Positions 34,391-42,509 of a stretch of 64,000 nucleotides of DNA are shown one piece after another. The stretch is from positions 1 to 64,000 of the forward strand of contig NZ_FOAZ01000019.1 of NCBI RefSeq assembly GCF_900109465.1. Reading direction: 5' to 3'. Numbering within the stretch: position 1 is the stretch's first letter; the number at the start of each line of letters is the position of its first letter. A program made the position numbers and the translations under genes. A model generated the notes under the pieces. The model ran no database searches and was not told the origin of the DNA. It saw only the letters and a list, made by a program, of their open reading frames with translations. The stretch is from Streptacidiphilus jiangxiensis. Lineage in GTDB: Bacteria > Actinomycetota > Actinomycetes > Streptomycetales > Streptomycetaceae.

Positions 34391-37300
34391 ATGACATTGA
34401 CCCCTTGTCAAAGACCGGCTACAAGAGGCCGTCTGGCCCGAAAGCTGGCCACCACCGCAGGGATCGCCGGGCTGCTCCTCGGCCCGGTCACCGCGCCCGC
34501 CTGGGCGGCGAGTGCCTCCGCCAGGCCGCACGCAACGGTCGACGACCCCTGGAACAGGGCGCAGCAGAAGGCCGTGTCGACGGGCGGTGCGGTGACTGTC
34601 GACTCCGTCACCACCCCGACCTATGAGGTCACGGCCAACCCCAACGGGTCGTTCACCGCGGTCCAGAGCGCCCTGCCCGTCCGCACGAAGCAGAACGGCT
34701 CCTGGGTCGGGCTCGACGCCACCCTCACGACCGACCCCGTCACCGGCGCGGTCGTGCCGAAGGCTGCTGCCCAGCCGATCCGGCTCTCCCACGGCGGCCA
34801 TGGCCCCCTTGCCACGCTCACCGACCCCAGCGGCAACACGCTCGGCCTGAGCCTCCCGTTCGCGCTGCCCACGCCGAGCCTGTCCGGGTCGACCGCCCTG
34901 TATGCCAACGTCCTGCCCGGCGTGGACCTGTCGGTCACCGTCTCCGACCAGGGCGGCTTCTCCGACGTCCTTGTCGTCCACAACGCAGCCGCTGCGGCCG
35001 ACCCCGGCCTGAAGAAGCTCACCTTCGCCACCTCCGGGCAGGGCCTGACGGTTGCCTCGACGGGCCGCGGCGGCGTCACCGCCAGCACCGCGAACGGCAC
35101 CGTGTCCTTCGCGGCGCCACCCGCGGCCATGTGGGACTCCAGCACCGGCTCCCCCGCACAGACGGCCGGCAGCTCCGTCCGCGCGGCCCAGACCGACGGC
35201 GCCCCGCCCCTCCTGGGCACGGGCTCGAGTGTCTCGAGCGTCGCCGGGCCCGGCACCGGGGCCCAGGTCGCCGCTCTCCCGGTGACCCAGTCCGGCAGCA
35301 CCCTGAGCATCACCCCGAGCAGCAGCATGCTCGGCGGATCGTCGCCCCACTACCCGGTCTACGTGGACCCGGCGATCGCCCCCGTCAAGAACCCCACCTC
35401 GTCGTCCACGAACGCGCTCTTCGAAGCCCAGCAGGGCTGCGACAGCTACGCCGCCAGCGAGCACGCCGTGGCCACCAACGGCCAGGGCGTCGGCTTCCAG
35501 GGAGACACCTCCGGCTGCTACGGCGCCGAGGAGAGCTTCTACCAGATCGACACCCGGAACCTCACCAAGAGCATGGTCATCTCCACCGCCACGCTCACCC
35601 TGAAGAAGACCTACTCGGCCTCCGAGACCTGCAGCACGAGCCAGCCCCTGTCCGTGTACCAGACGGGCGTGATCGGCAGCTCGGCGTACTGGGACACCAG
35701 GCCCTCCCAGATGGCCAAGCTCTGGAGCGGGAACGTCGGCGACGCGTACAACGGCGCCTACGGCGGCACCGCGTGCGGCGACAAGGACGTGAACATCACC
35801 GTCACCAGCCAGATCGCGAACATCGCGGCGGGGGGCTATCCCAGCTACACCATAGGTCTGTACGGGGACGAATCCTCCAGCTCCAACTTCACCCGCTTCG
35901 CGGGCAACCCGTACATCACCACCACGTTCGACCTCTATCCCACGCTGGACAGCATGGCGATGTCTCCCACGCCGAACCCGGTCGCGTGCGGGTCACAGAG
36001 CGCCCACGGCTGGATCGGCGCCACCACGCTCAACGGCTCCGGCAACAGCAACATCACGCTCGGCGCGAACATCCGCACCTACGTGACCGGCGAGAAGGGC
36101 TACGCCCAGTTCAGCGTGACCGACTGGAGCGTCCAGCCGCCCAGCTCCGGAGGCACCTGGCAGGAAGTCCAGCTCCTCAGCCTGCCCGTGTCGAACACCG
36201 TCGACGCCAGTTCGACCAGCACCTCCGTGAGTGCCAACATCGGAGGGGCCGTCCAGGACGGTCACTCCTACGAATGGGACGCACAGGCCTACACCGCTTC
36301 GTCCCAGGCCCTGGGGTCCAGCAGCGCCTCGTGCTTCTTCAGCGTCGACGCCACCCCGCCGAATTCGCCGACCGTGACCACCGCCGATCCTTCGTTCCCG
36401 CAGACCGGCGGCGGCGCCGGCAGTCCGGTGAAGTACGCGGGTGACCAGATCAGCATCGGCGTCTCCGCCACCGACCCCGCCCCGGCCGCGACCTGCCCCG
36501 CCAACAGCGCCAACGGCAACGCCTGCACGGCCAGCGGCATCGACCACTTCACCTGGCAGTTCGATCTCCAGCCGACCGCTGATCTCACCAACTCCAGCCC
36601 CTGCGCCACGATCCACCTGTGCGGCACGGTGACTCCGGCAACCACGAGCAGCGACGCCGCCGGCAACTCCACCGGGACCGCCAACGTCGTCGCCGCCGTG
36701 CCGAGCTGGGGCAACCACACCCTCTACGTCATCGGCGTCGACAAGGCCGGCAACCCCTCGCAGACCCCCCTCGCCTACACCTTCACCGCGCCGTGGAACC
36801 CCAACACCAAGATCACCCCCGGTGACCTGACCGGTGACGGCGTCCCCGACCTCCTGGCCACCACGAAAGACCAGCACCTCTTCATCGTCCCGGGCGACAA
36901 CACCGGCGTCGGCCGGGCCGCCACGTCCTTCCCCCCCACCAGCACCAACCCCACGCCCGGCGGTGACACCTGGGACAACTACCTCGTCGCCCACCGCGGC
37001 AGCCTCACCGGCGGCAGCGTCGACGACCTGTTCGCCTACAACACCAAGACCAAGGTGATGTACGCCGTCGAGAACGACGCCAGCCCCGGCGGCAGCCTCA
37101 CCACCCCGGGCTTCACCCAGAACCGGCCCATCAACTGGAACAATGGCACGGCCAAACCCACCTGCCTCACCAGCGACGCTACCCGCTGCTCCGGCACCGC
37201 CTACGCGAGCGACTGGAGCAAGGTCACCGCGCTCACGGCAGTGCCCGACATCTACGGGGGCACCACCACCTACCCCGACCTGATCACCGTCGAGGGCAAC

Positions 37301-38176
37301 GGATCCCTGTGGATCTACCAGACCGGCAGCGGCGGTCTGAACAACCCCGTCCTGCTCGGTGACGGCGACTGGTCCAACTACGACCTGCTCGCCCCCGGCA
37401 GCGAGAACGGCACCGCCATGCTGTGGGTCCGCGACAAGATCAGCGGCAACCTCTACAGCTTCAACGTGCAGGCCACCGGCGCCAACAACCTTCCCCCGCT
37501 GCTGCACGCCCCCGGCTCCACCACGCTGGTCAACGGAGTGAGCACCAGCACCGACCAACTCTGCCTCGCGGACCCCGGCGCCAGCACCACCGACGGCACC
37601 GCAGTGATCCTCTGGGGCTGCGACAACGGTCCCGAGCAGCACTTCACCATCGGCACCGACCACACCATCCGCGTCCTGGGCAAGTGCCTGGCCACCGTCA
37701 ACAACTCAGTCAGCAACGGCGCAGGGGTCGACATCACCACCTGCAACGGCGACACCCACCAGCAGTGGAGCGCCGGCGCCAACGGCCAGCTCCAGAACAC
37801 CGCGTCCGGATTGTGCCTGGCCGATCCCGCCGCCACCACCACCACCGGCACCAAGCAGATCATCTGGACCTGCTACCCCACCCACGCCGAGCAGAACTGG
37901 AACGCGGGCAGCAGCGCGGCCCTCAGCCCCACGCCGACCGGCGCCTACATCACCAACCTGCCCGTCGGCACCTACCCGTCCATCGCCACCCCAGGGGACG
38001 TGAACAGCCCCACCAGCGGCCCCGACGGCTACCCGGACCTCTACACGCTGGACACCACCGGCAAGCTCACCGAGTACTTCGGCGGCGCACCCAGCAACGG
38101 GGTTCCCACCTTCCAGTCCACCCACTCCCTCGGCACCCCCTTCCCCGCCGGGACTGCCATCAACAGCCTGTCCTGA
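34391..38176 (+). CDS. Large secreted protein with FG-GAP-like and ricin-lectin domains
   Basis: A 1261-aa exported protein. The signal peptide is KLATTAGIAGLLLGPVTAPA...WAAS (about 18-41). Residues ~60-340 are beta-rich; ~340-520 resemble a DNRLRE-type carbohydrate-binding region (WDTRPSQMAKLWSGNVGDAY); FG-GAP/VCBS-like blades run ~810-1040 (ITPGDLTGDGVPDLLATTKD, DLITVEGNGSLWIYQTG). A ricin-type beta-trefoil lies at ~1045-1185 (LCLADPGAS, KCLATVNN, LCLADPAATT, QQW, QNW). No catalytic motif was recognised. It is divergent from the YD-repeat toxin and its ricin module resembles the toxin's, so a shared surface role is likely. The ATG follows AAGAGAG. Confidence 0.85.
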   Translation: MTLTPCQRPATRGRLARKLATTAGIAGLLLGPVTAPAWAASASARPHATVDDPWNRAQQKAVSTGGAVTVDSVTTPTYEVTANPNGSFTAVQSALPVRTKQNGSWVGLDATLTTDPVTGAVVPKAAAQPIRLSHGGHGPLATLTDPSGNTLGLSLPFALPTPSLSGSTALYANVLPGVDLSVTVSDQGGFSDVLVVHNAAAAADPGLKKLTFATSGQGLTVASTGRGGVTASTANGTVSFAAPPAAMWDSSTGSPAQTAGSSVRAAQTDGAPPLLGTGSSVSSVAGPGTGAQVAALPVTQSGSTLSITPSSSMLGGSSPHYPVYVDPAIAPVKNPTSSSTNALFEAQQGCDSYAASEHAVATNGQGVGFQGDTSGCYGAEESFYQIDTRNLTKSMVISTATLTLKKTYSASETCSTSQPLSVYQTGVIGSSAYWDTRPSQMAKLWSGNVGDAYNGAYGGTACGDKDVNITVTSQIANIAAGGYPSYTIGLYGDESSSSNFTRFAGNPYITTTFDLYPTLDSMAMSPTPNPVACGSQSAHGWIGATTLNGSGNSNITLGANIRTYVTGEKGYAQFSVTDWSVQPPSSGGTWQEVQLLSLPVSNTVDASSTSTSVSANIGGAVQDGHSYEWDAQAYTASSQALGSSSASCFFSVDATPPNSPTVTTADPSFPQTGGGAGSPVKYAGDQISIGVSATDPAPAATCPANSANGNACTASGIDHFTWQFDLQPTADLTNSSPCATIHLCGTVTPATTSSDAAGNSTGTANVVAAVPSWGNHTLYVIGVDKAGNPSQTPLAYTFTAPWNPNTKITPGDLTGDGVPDLLATTKDQHLFIVPGDNTGVGRAATSFPPTSTNPTPGGDTWDNYLVAHRGSLTGGSVDDLFAYNTKTKVMYAVENDASPGGSLTTPGFTQNRPINWNNGTAKPTCLTSDATRCSGTAYASDWSKVTALTAVPDIYGGTTTYPDLITVEGNGSLWIYQTGSGGLNNPVLLGDGDWSNYDLLAPGSENGTAMLWVRDKISGNLYSFNVQATGANNLPPLLHAPGSTTLVNGVSTSTDQLCLADPGASTTDGTAVILWGCDNGPEQHFTIGTDHTIRVLGKCLATVNNSVSNGAGVDITTCNGDTHQQWSAGANGQLQNTASGLCLADPAATTTTGTKQIIWTCYPTHAEQNWNAGSSAALSPTPTGAYITNLPVGTYPSIATPGDVNSPTSGPDGYPDLYTLDTTGKLTEYFGGAPSNGVPTFQSTHSLGTPFPAGTAINSLS

Positions 38177-38303
38177 CAATGCCTCACAACCTGTAGGCAT
38201 CGGCCGTGCGGCCTCCCCTCCGACGAGGCGCCGCACGGCCGACTCCCAGCGGGCGACCCACCGGGCACCAGGCACCGGGGGATCGCCGATTCGGCCGTCG
38301 GGC

Positions 38304-38477
38304 TCAGCCGCGCAGGGTGGGTAGGTGGACGAGCTCCTGGGTGCGGCCATCCAGCGTTCGGCTGGAGATCAACTCCAGGTCGAAGTCTGCCGCGTCGGCG
38401 AAGACCAGGTCGTCACTGGTGTTCCTGGTGATCACCGGGATCGAGTTGTCGTCACTCCGGGTGGACTCTTCGCCCAT
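38304..38477 (-). CDS. Possible small protein or gene remnant
   Basis: A 57-codon frame starting MGEESTRSDDNSIPVITRNT and ending TLDGRTQELVHLPTLRG. Third-position GC is high and the sequence looks protein-like, but a good ribosome site is missing (GGGGAGG lies 18 nt upstream). It may be the 3' end of a gene cut by island insertion. No family recognised. Confidence 0.3.
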   Translation of the reverse strand: MGEESTRSDDNSIPVITRNTSDDLVFADAADFDLELISSRTLDGRTQELVHLPTLRG

Positions 38478-38532
38478 CAGCCGGCAGATGCTCGCCTCCC
38501 CTTCATTGGGTCATCCAGTCGCCGCCAACCCA

Positions 38533-38586
38533 GTGCATTCACCGTGCACTGCACCCGACTGCCGGGCATTCGCACAGGTCAGCAAC
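38533..38586. repeat. GTGCA-type repeat, copy 1
   Basis: GTGCATTCACCGTGCACTGC and the following ~30 bp align with 41754-41807 at roughly 75% identity by eye. A shorter relative, TGCACTGATTGTGCACTGGC, begins at 23103 near the left border. The meaning is unknown; operator or recombination site are both possible. Confidence 0.5.
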
Positions 38587-38610
38587 CATGCCATCGGATC
38601 CTTGGAAGTC

Positions 38611-38637
38611 CCCGGCGTACAGGCCGACACGTCCGCC
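38611..38637. repeat. attR-like site: copy of the rnpB 3' end
   Basis: This 27-bp copy of the rnpB 3' terminus (CCCGGCGTACAGGCCGAC then ACGTCCGCC) differs at one base from 22974-23000. It has no rnpB upstream of it, which marks it as the right border of an insertion of about 15.6 kb. Confidence 0.75.
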
Positions 38638-38760
38638 CCATAAGGCTCTGACCTGCGCGTTTACGGCGCAAACCCGCAGGACTCCACCGGCGGGTTCCCT
38701 CTGACCAGTTCTTTCGGACAGGTTCTCGCCGCCGTAGTCCGCCAGGGCTCGTCCGGGACC

Positions 38761-39408
38761 TCAGGATTCCTCCCGCTGCCGCTTGCGCGCCCGCCACCAG
38801 GCGCGCAGCACCGCGCAGACGATCGCCAGCGCCACGGCGACCAGCAGGACGAACTGGTAGCGCAGCGCCTGGCGGTAGAGCGGGCCGATGTCCGTGCCGG
38901 CGGTGTATCCCAGGGCAGTCCACGCCGCGACCCAGGCCGCGGCCCCGACGGCGTTCCAGAGCGTGAACCGCCGGTGCGGCATCTCGTTCGAGCCGGCCAG
39001 CAGCCCGTTGGTCTGGCGCAGCACGTCGACGAACCTCGCGACCACGACGACCTTGGATCCGCGGCGCCGGTAGAAGTCCTCGGCCTTGGCGTAGCGCTCG
39101 GGGGTGAGCCGCACATAGCGTCCGAACCGGGTGATCAGCCGCGTTCCCTCGCGGCGCCCGAGCAGGTACGCGATCTCGGCCCCGGCGGCCGCTGCGATCC
39201 ACGCAACGACGGCCACCGCAAGGACGTTCATGCGACCGGTGCCGGCGTAGACCGCCGCAACGATCAGCAACGTCTGTCCCGGAACCGGCACCAGCATGTT
39301 GTCGAGCGCGACCAGCAGGGCGAGAGCCGCGTAGCCGTAGTGGTCCAGCAGCGGCTGCAGCGCGGCCAGTGGGCCGGGCAGTCCGCTGGAGTCAACCACG
39401 CCACTCAC
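38761..39408 (-). CDS. DedA-family membrane protein
   Basis: A 215-aa integral membrane protein of the DedA/VTT family, linked to lipid (undecaprenyl phosphate or phospholipid) translocation and membrane homeostasis. Typical landmarks: LDNMLVPVPGQTLLIVAAVY, GAEIAYLLGRREGTRLITRF, FYRRRGSKVVVVARFVDVLR (the conserved R-F and G-R helix) and LLAGSNEMPHRRFTLWN. Four to five hydrophobic segments are visible, and length is normal. It sits alone at the right border of the island. Confidence 0.93.
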   Translation of the reverse strand: MSGVVDSSGLPGPLAALQPLLDHYGYAALALLVALDNMLVPVPGQTLLIVAAVYAGTGRMNVLAVAVVAWIAAAAGAEIAYLLGRREGTRLITRFGRYVRLTPERYAKAEDFYRRRGSKVVVVARFVDVLRQTNGLLAGSNEMPHRRFTLWNAVGAAAWVAAWTALGYTAGTDIGPLYRQALRYQFVLLVAVALAIVCAVLRAWWRARKRQREES

Positions 39409-39526
39409 CTGGCCGCATGCGTTCCGACTCGCTCGATTGCCGTCCTCACCTCCCAGGATGCGCGCCCGACGGCGCAGCTGGCGAGCCGAGCCCGGTCGTG
39501 TCGCATCGACAGGGGCGACTCCGGCT

Positions 39527-40141
39527 TCACTCGGTCTCCTGGGCGACGGCCAGATGATGCAGGACGGTCAGCAGGTCCCGGCGGGCGAACCACTCCTTGG
39601 GAGCATCCCGGTACGCGCCCTGGGTCTGCCGTCGACGGAGCGCCTCGACCAGGTGACGGATCTCGTCCGCGGCGGCCGGCGGCTGCGGGAGCGCGGGGCT
39701 GAGATGGGCGGTGACGAGCCTGTCGATGGCCACGACGGTCTCGTCGACCGGGTCGAGCAGTGGGCGGTGAGTGCGCTGCCAGTGTCCGGCTGTGAACAGG
39801 GCACCTGCCCGTGGGTCCGCATGCCATCGGTCGCAACGGTTGGCGTTGCGCAGGGAGGCCGGTGGGACGCGCTGCCCGTCCCGCTTGGCGGCAGTTCGGA
39901 CCGCAGCGTACGCCGCCTTCCGCTCGGTCCACTCCGCCCGGCTCTGTTCGAGCAGCTGGAGTGCAGCGAGCAGCGAGTCCTCGTCCCGTCTCACCGAGCC
40001 GGTGCGGCTTTCGAGGAAAGCGATCGTCGTGTGGAATCCCAGCGGGCGGTAGAGCTGCACGCAACTGCGGAACATCGAGACGCGAAGTCCGAACGGCAGG
40101 TCTCGGTCGCGGGTGCGACCTGCATGGCAGGTGAAACTCAT
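39527..40141 (-). CDS. Hypothetical cytosolic protein (MSFTCHAG type)
   Basis: A 204-aa protein starting MSFTCHAGRTRDRDLPFGLR with a strong TGGGAGG ribosome site 5 nt before the ATG, so it is a real gene. The N-terminal half reads FRSCVQLYRPLGFHTTIAFL and then Arg/Glu-rich helices; the C-terminus contains HLVEALRRRQTQGAYRDAPK and WFARRDLLTVLHHLAVAQ. No catalytic motif, signal peptide or membrane helix is seen. I do not recognise a function. Confidence 0.7.
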   Translation of the reverse strand: MSFTCHAGRTRDRDLPFGLRVSMFRSCVQLYRPLGFHTTIAFLESRTGSVRRDEDSLLAALQLLEQSRAEWTERKAAYAAVRTAAKRDGQRVPPASLRNANRCDRWHADPRAGALFTAGHWQRTHRPLLDPVDETVVAIDRLVTAHLSPALPQPPAAADEIRHLVEALRRRQTQGAYRDAPKEWFARRDLLTVLHHLAVAQETE

Positions 40142-40368
40142 GCGGCCTCCCAGGGAGCCTTGCGCCGGTCAACGTGCCGACGTGTCCCGGCGCCGACCTT
40201 ACCCGCGGCTTCCAACGGCTCGCAGGTTCTCCCGGTGGGGCAGAACAGCTCAAGATCGGTCACGCAAGTGCGCTTGCGGTCAGCGAGAACTCGTCCAAGG
40301 TGTCCCACGCGAAGCAGCGGTGGCTGCTTATCGGGTGCACCCGGCGGTGCGGCAGAGATCCGGGGCGC

Positions 40369-40374
40369 TAGTTT
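40369..40374 (+). promoter_or_regulatory. -10 box for leaderless immunity-like pair
   Basis: TAGTTT ends 6 nt before the GTG at 40381 with no ribosome binding site in between. Confidence 0.45.
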
Positions 40375-40380
40375 GTCCAG

Positions 40381-40785
40381 GTGCGCTTCCTGGAGGAATC
40401 CTTCGTGCTCGGGGCCTTGGGCCGTGGCCGGAGCGTCGAGCAGTTCCTCGGTCCCGCGGGTGACGCCGAGACCCGCGGTGTCCGCTGGGTTGAGGTCGTT
40501 CCGGCTCACTCTGGGTTCAGGGTGGTACTTCACACGTCGGCGGACGTGGGGAGTGAGCAGTTCTGTGACCTCGTGGAGTTTCCTCCGCTTGATCTCGAGA
40601 ACGAGGACGAGGAGTTCGGCCGGGAGATCGCGAAGGTCGAGGCGGCGGTCGACGCGGTCGCCATCGCGTCGGCTCGAACGGGAGCTGTTCGGGACCGCTG
40701 GGTCAACAGCGGTGTGGCTCAGGATGATTACCGGGACTTCGTTCGAGCTGGCCGTCCAGATCACTGGCCTTCAGGCGCGCCGTGA
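40381..40785 (+). CDS. Hypothetical protein, possible orphan immunity protein
   Basis: A 134-aa acidic protein: MRFLEESFVLGALGRGRSVE, then beta-rich WVEVVPAHSGFRVVLHTS and FCDLVEFPPLDLENEDEEFG, then an amphipathic helix. Composition and size resemble immunity proteins of polymorphic toxins, and it overlaps the colicin-immunity-like gene that follows (GTGA/TGATG). No toxin gene is adjacent. The family is not recognised. Confidence 0.6.
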   Translation: MRFLEESFVLGALGRGRSVEQFLGPAGDAETRGVRWVEVVPAHSGFRVVLHTSADVGSEQFCDLVEFPPLDLENEDEEFGREIAKVEAAVDAVAIASARTGAVRDRWVNSGVAQDDYRDFVRAGRPDHWPSGAP

Positions 40786-40973
40786 TGGATCGCGAGGCGG
40801 CCATCGCACTCGTGCAGAAGATCATGAATGGCGATTACTCCGACGACGCGGAGGTCCAGGTTCTTCTCGAGCAGCTCGAGAGAGCTTGCCGCCGCCCGCC
40901 CGGCTATGTGAGCGGCTTGGCCCCCGCAATCCCTCTGCCGCCCGCGAAACGGCCAGGCCCACGCCTTTCCTGA
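40782..40973 (+). CDS. Truncated colicin/bacteriocin immunity-like protein
   Basis: A 63-aa product. MDREAAIALVQKIMNGDYSD, then VQVLLEQLERACRRPPGYVS, matches the first two helices and turn of colicin E-type (Im7/Im9-like) immunity proteins, which bind and neutralise HNH or RNase toxin domains. Family members are about 85-90 aa. Here the part after YVSG is Pro-rich and unlike the family, so the gene appears truncated or frameshifted. Start is GTG 40782 or ATG 40785, overlapping the previous stop. Confidence 0.6.
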   Translation: MMDREAAIALVQKIMNGDYSDDAEVQVLLEQLERACRRPPGYVSGLAPAIPLPPAKRPGPRLS

Positions 40974-41009
40974 CCCACCGTCTCGGCACGTCCTGCTACG
41001 TTCCTCGCC

Positions 41010-41667
41010 ATGCCGCGACCCGTCGACCCCGAAGAGGCCTGCGCAGACCTGCGATCCGTGGGCCTGGAGCCCCTGGAGCCATACCCCGGCGCGAACAGCC
41101 GTGGCGGTCCCGGTGCAGGTCTGCGGGAACGAGGTGACGACGCCGCTGGCTCAGGTGCGAGCAGGGCAAGGGTGCAGGTTCTGCGGCATCGAGTCCCGCC
41201 GGGCGGGCCAGACGCACGATGCGGACCAGGCCGCAGATGAACTCCGCATATTCAGCTACGAGTCACTGGTGCCGTCCCCGGGGATCGCGCAGCCGTGGTC
41301 GGCCCGGCACAAGGAGTGCGGACAGCACGTGTCGCCCCGGATCAACGACCTGAAGAAGGGGGCCGGCGGGCGAGGGGGGTGCCCCCTTGGGGCTCGACCC
41401 GCACGACTCGGCTGGGTCCTGCTCGGCACCCTCGACTTCCCCACCGGCTCCGAAGCTCACGCTTTCGAGCGAGAATGCCACGATGAGTTGGGCCGGCGCG
41501 GGTTGACGCCGTTCCTCAGCCCGAAGTCGATGGGCCGTCTCGGCGGTTACAGCGAGACCTACAACGCCGCCCTGTTGGCGCCGGACGAGGCCCTGGCGTT
41601 CGTCCTGGAGCTGCACGGGCGGATCCAGTCGGACCGCCCTGATGCCGAGGGCTCCACGAACGACTGA
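41010..41667 (+). pseudogene. Decayed zinc-ribbon protein gene, copy B
   Basis: The frame from ATG 41010 (PEEACADLRSVGLEPLEPYP) aligns with copy A at 23876 (GADLAVADMLAAGFVPQKPY) but leaves the family near 41100. A second frame from 41101 continues VCGNEVTTPLAQVRAGQGCR and FCG, a second zinc site HKECGQHVSPRINDLKK, then LGWVLLGTLDFPTGSEAHAF and MGRLGGYSETYNAALLAPDE. The family Trp-Arg-Cys segment is seen only in the third frame (SPWRSRCRS-like). I infer at least two single-base losses around 41100-41125. A 188-aa product from 41101 might still be made. Confidence 0.55.
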
Positions 41668-41753
41668 GTTGGCTCGGGTGAGGACGACCGCGGGACCTAC
41701 TGGCCAAGAGCTCAGTCTGCCCCGCCGACGGTCGTTCACGGGTTCTCGTCCTC

Positions 41754-41807
41754 GTGCATTGGCCGTGCACTGCGCCAGGGCGGCCGGCCTTCGCGCAGGC
41801 CAACGGG
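41754..41807. repeat. GTGCA-type repeat, copy 2
   Basis: GTGCATTGGCCGTGCACTGC and the next ~30 bp match copy 1 at 38533. It lies directly downstream of the zinc-ribbon pseudogene copy B and before the convergent secreted-protein gene. Confidence 0.5.
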
Positions 41808-41809
41808 CC

Positions 41810-42364
41810 TCAGTGCTCGACGAACATTTCGAAGTCGTTGTGTCCGTCGGAGAACTCGTAGGTCAACTGCTGCTTGAAGAGCTCGTGCCAGTAGTTGTTG
41901 GTGTCCTGGCCCCAGATGCCCTCCGAGGTGATCACCACGTCCTTCTGGCGGCCCGGCGGCGTGTTGGGTGTGCTCACCGTCAGCGTCAGGCTGGTGAGGT
42001 CCTTCCAGTACAGCTGCTGCGTGGGCCTGGGGCCGGCGAGCAGATTGACGTCGCTGTCGGTGTTCTGGAAGTCACCGAACTTCTGCAACTGCTCCGGGTC
42101 CGGGGAGCAGCCGTTGGTGTTCGTCCGGATCAGCTTGGTCCAGGTGTCGCTGCCGGAGGGATCGCGGTAGCGGGCCGTGACCCATACCGGGATGCACTCG
42201 TTGGTGTTGGAGAGTCCACCGACGTGGAACCACATGTTGAAGGCCTTGAAGTCGTCCGTCCCCGCTGCGGACGCAGGGGCGACGTCCAGCGGGGCGAGCA
42301 GCACCAGGCCCAGCAGCACAGTGGCGGCTTTCCTGACTCTCCGTGCAACAGCAGTCATTCTCAT
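41810..42364 (-). CDS. Small secreted protein, function unknown
   Basis: A 184-aa exported protein. Signal peptide: RRVRKAATVLLGLVLLAPLD then VAPASAAG, with an AxA cleavage site near residue 34. The mature part has a lone cysteine pair (NECIPVWVTARYR, TNTNGCSPDPEQL) and reads FKAFNMWFHVGGLSNTNE and DFQNTDSDVNLLAGPRPTQQ, suggesting a beta-sandwich. I recognise no family. ATG 42364 is preferred over 42358 and a far upstream start because it gives a normal signal peptide. Confidence 0.7.
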   Translation of the reverse strand: MRMTAVARRVRKAATVLLGLVLLAPLDVAPASAAGTDDFKAFNMWFHVGGLSNTNECIPVWVTARYRDPSGSDTWTKLIRTNTNGCSPDPEQLQKFGDFQNTDSDVNLLAGPRPTQQLYWKDLTSLTLTVSTPNTPPGRQKDVVITSEGIWGQDTNNYWHELFKQQLTYEFSDGHNDFEMFVEH

Positions 42365-42497
42365 GGCGGCCACTCTGCCGTATCCACCGTGCACGAACGT
42401 CCGGCTGGGTGCGGACAGGCGTACATTCACTCGAATTGGGCTGTGCGGCACAACTGTTGACGTCACCCAGGGCGCCAGGTGCATCCGCCGACCCGAG

Positions 42498-42503
42498 TAC
42501 CCT
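42498..42503 (+). promoter_or_regulatory. -10 box for leaderless hypothetical gene
   Basis: TACCCT ends 6 nt before the GTG at 42510; no ribosome binding site is present. Confidence 0.45.
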
Positions 42504-42509
42504 CGGCCC

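Larger units (their letters stand above)
38177..38760. other. Right island border region, mostly non-coding
   Basis: A 584-bp stretch without a confident gene. It holds a possible 57-codon ORF on the minus strand, a GTGCATT...GTGCACTG repeat at 38533 and the attR-like rnpB copy at 38611. Longer open frames here lack coding bias and overlap these signals. Confidence 0.6.

Noticed and set aside
35993-37663. Open frame of 556 codons on the minus strand
   Set aside because: Shadow of the secreted FG-GAP/ricin protein; low-complexity Val/Gly/Ala composition and no ribosome site or domain.
23000-38640. Integrase, transposase or relaxase within the island
   Set aside because: I searched the frames for tyrosine-recombinase, serine-recombinase and DDE motifs and saw none, so no mobility gene is claimed.
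39437-41137. Plus-strand open frame of 566 codons spanning several genes
   Set aside because: Crosses the antisense strand of the MSFTCHAG gene and out-of-frame parts of two plus-strand genes; no family match. Its tail does preserve one frame of the zinc-ribbon pseudogene.
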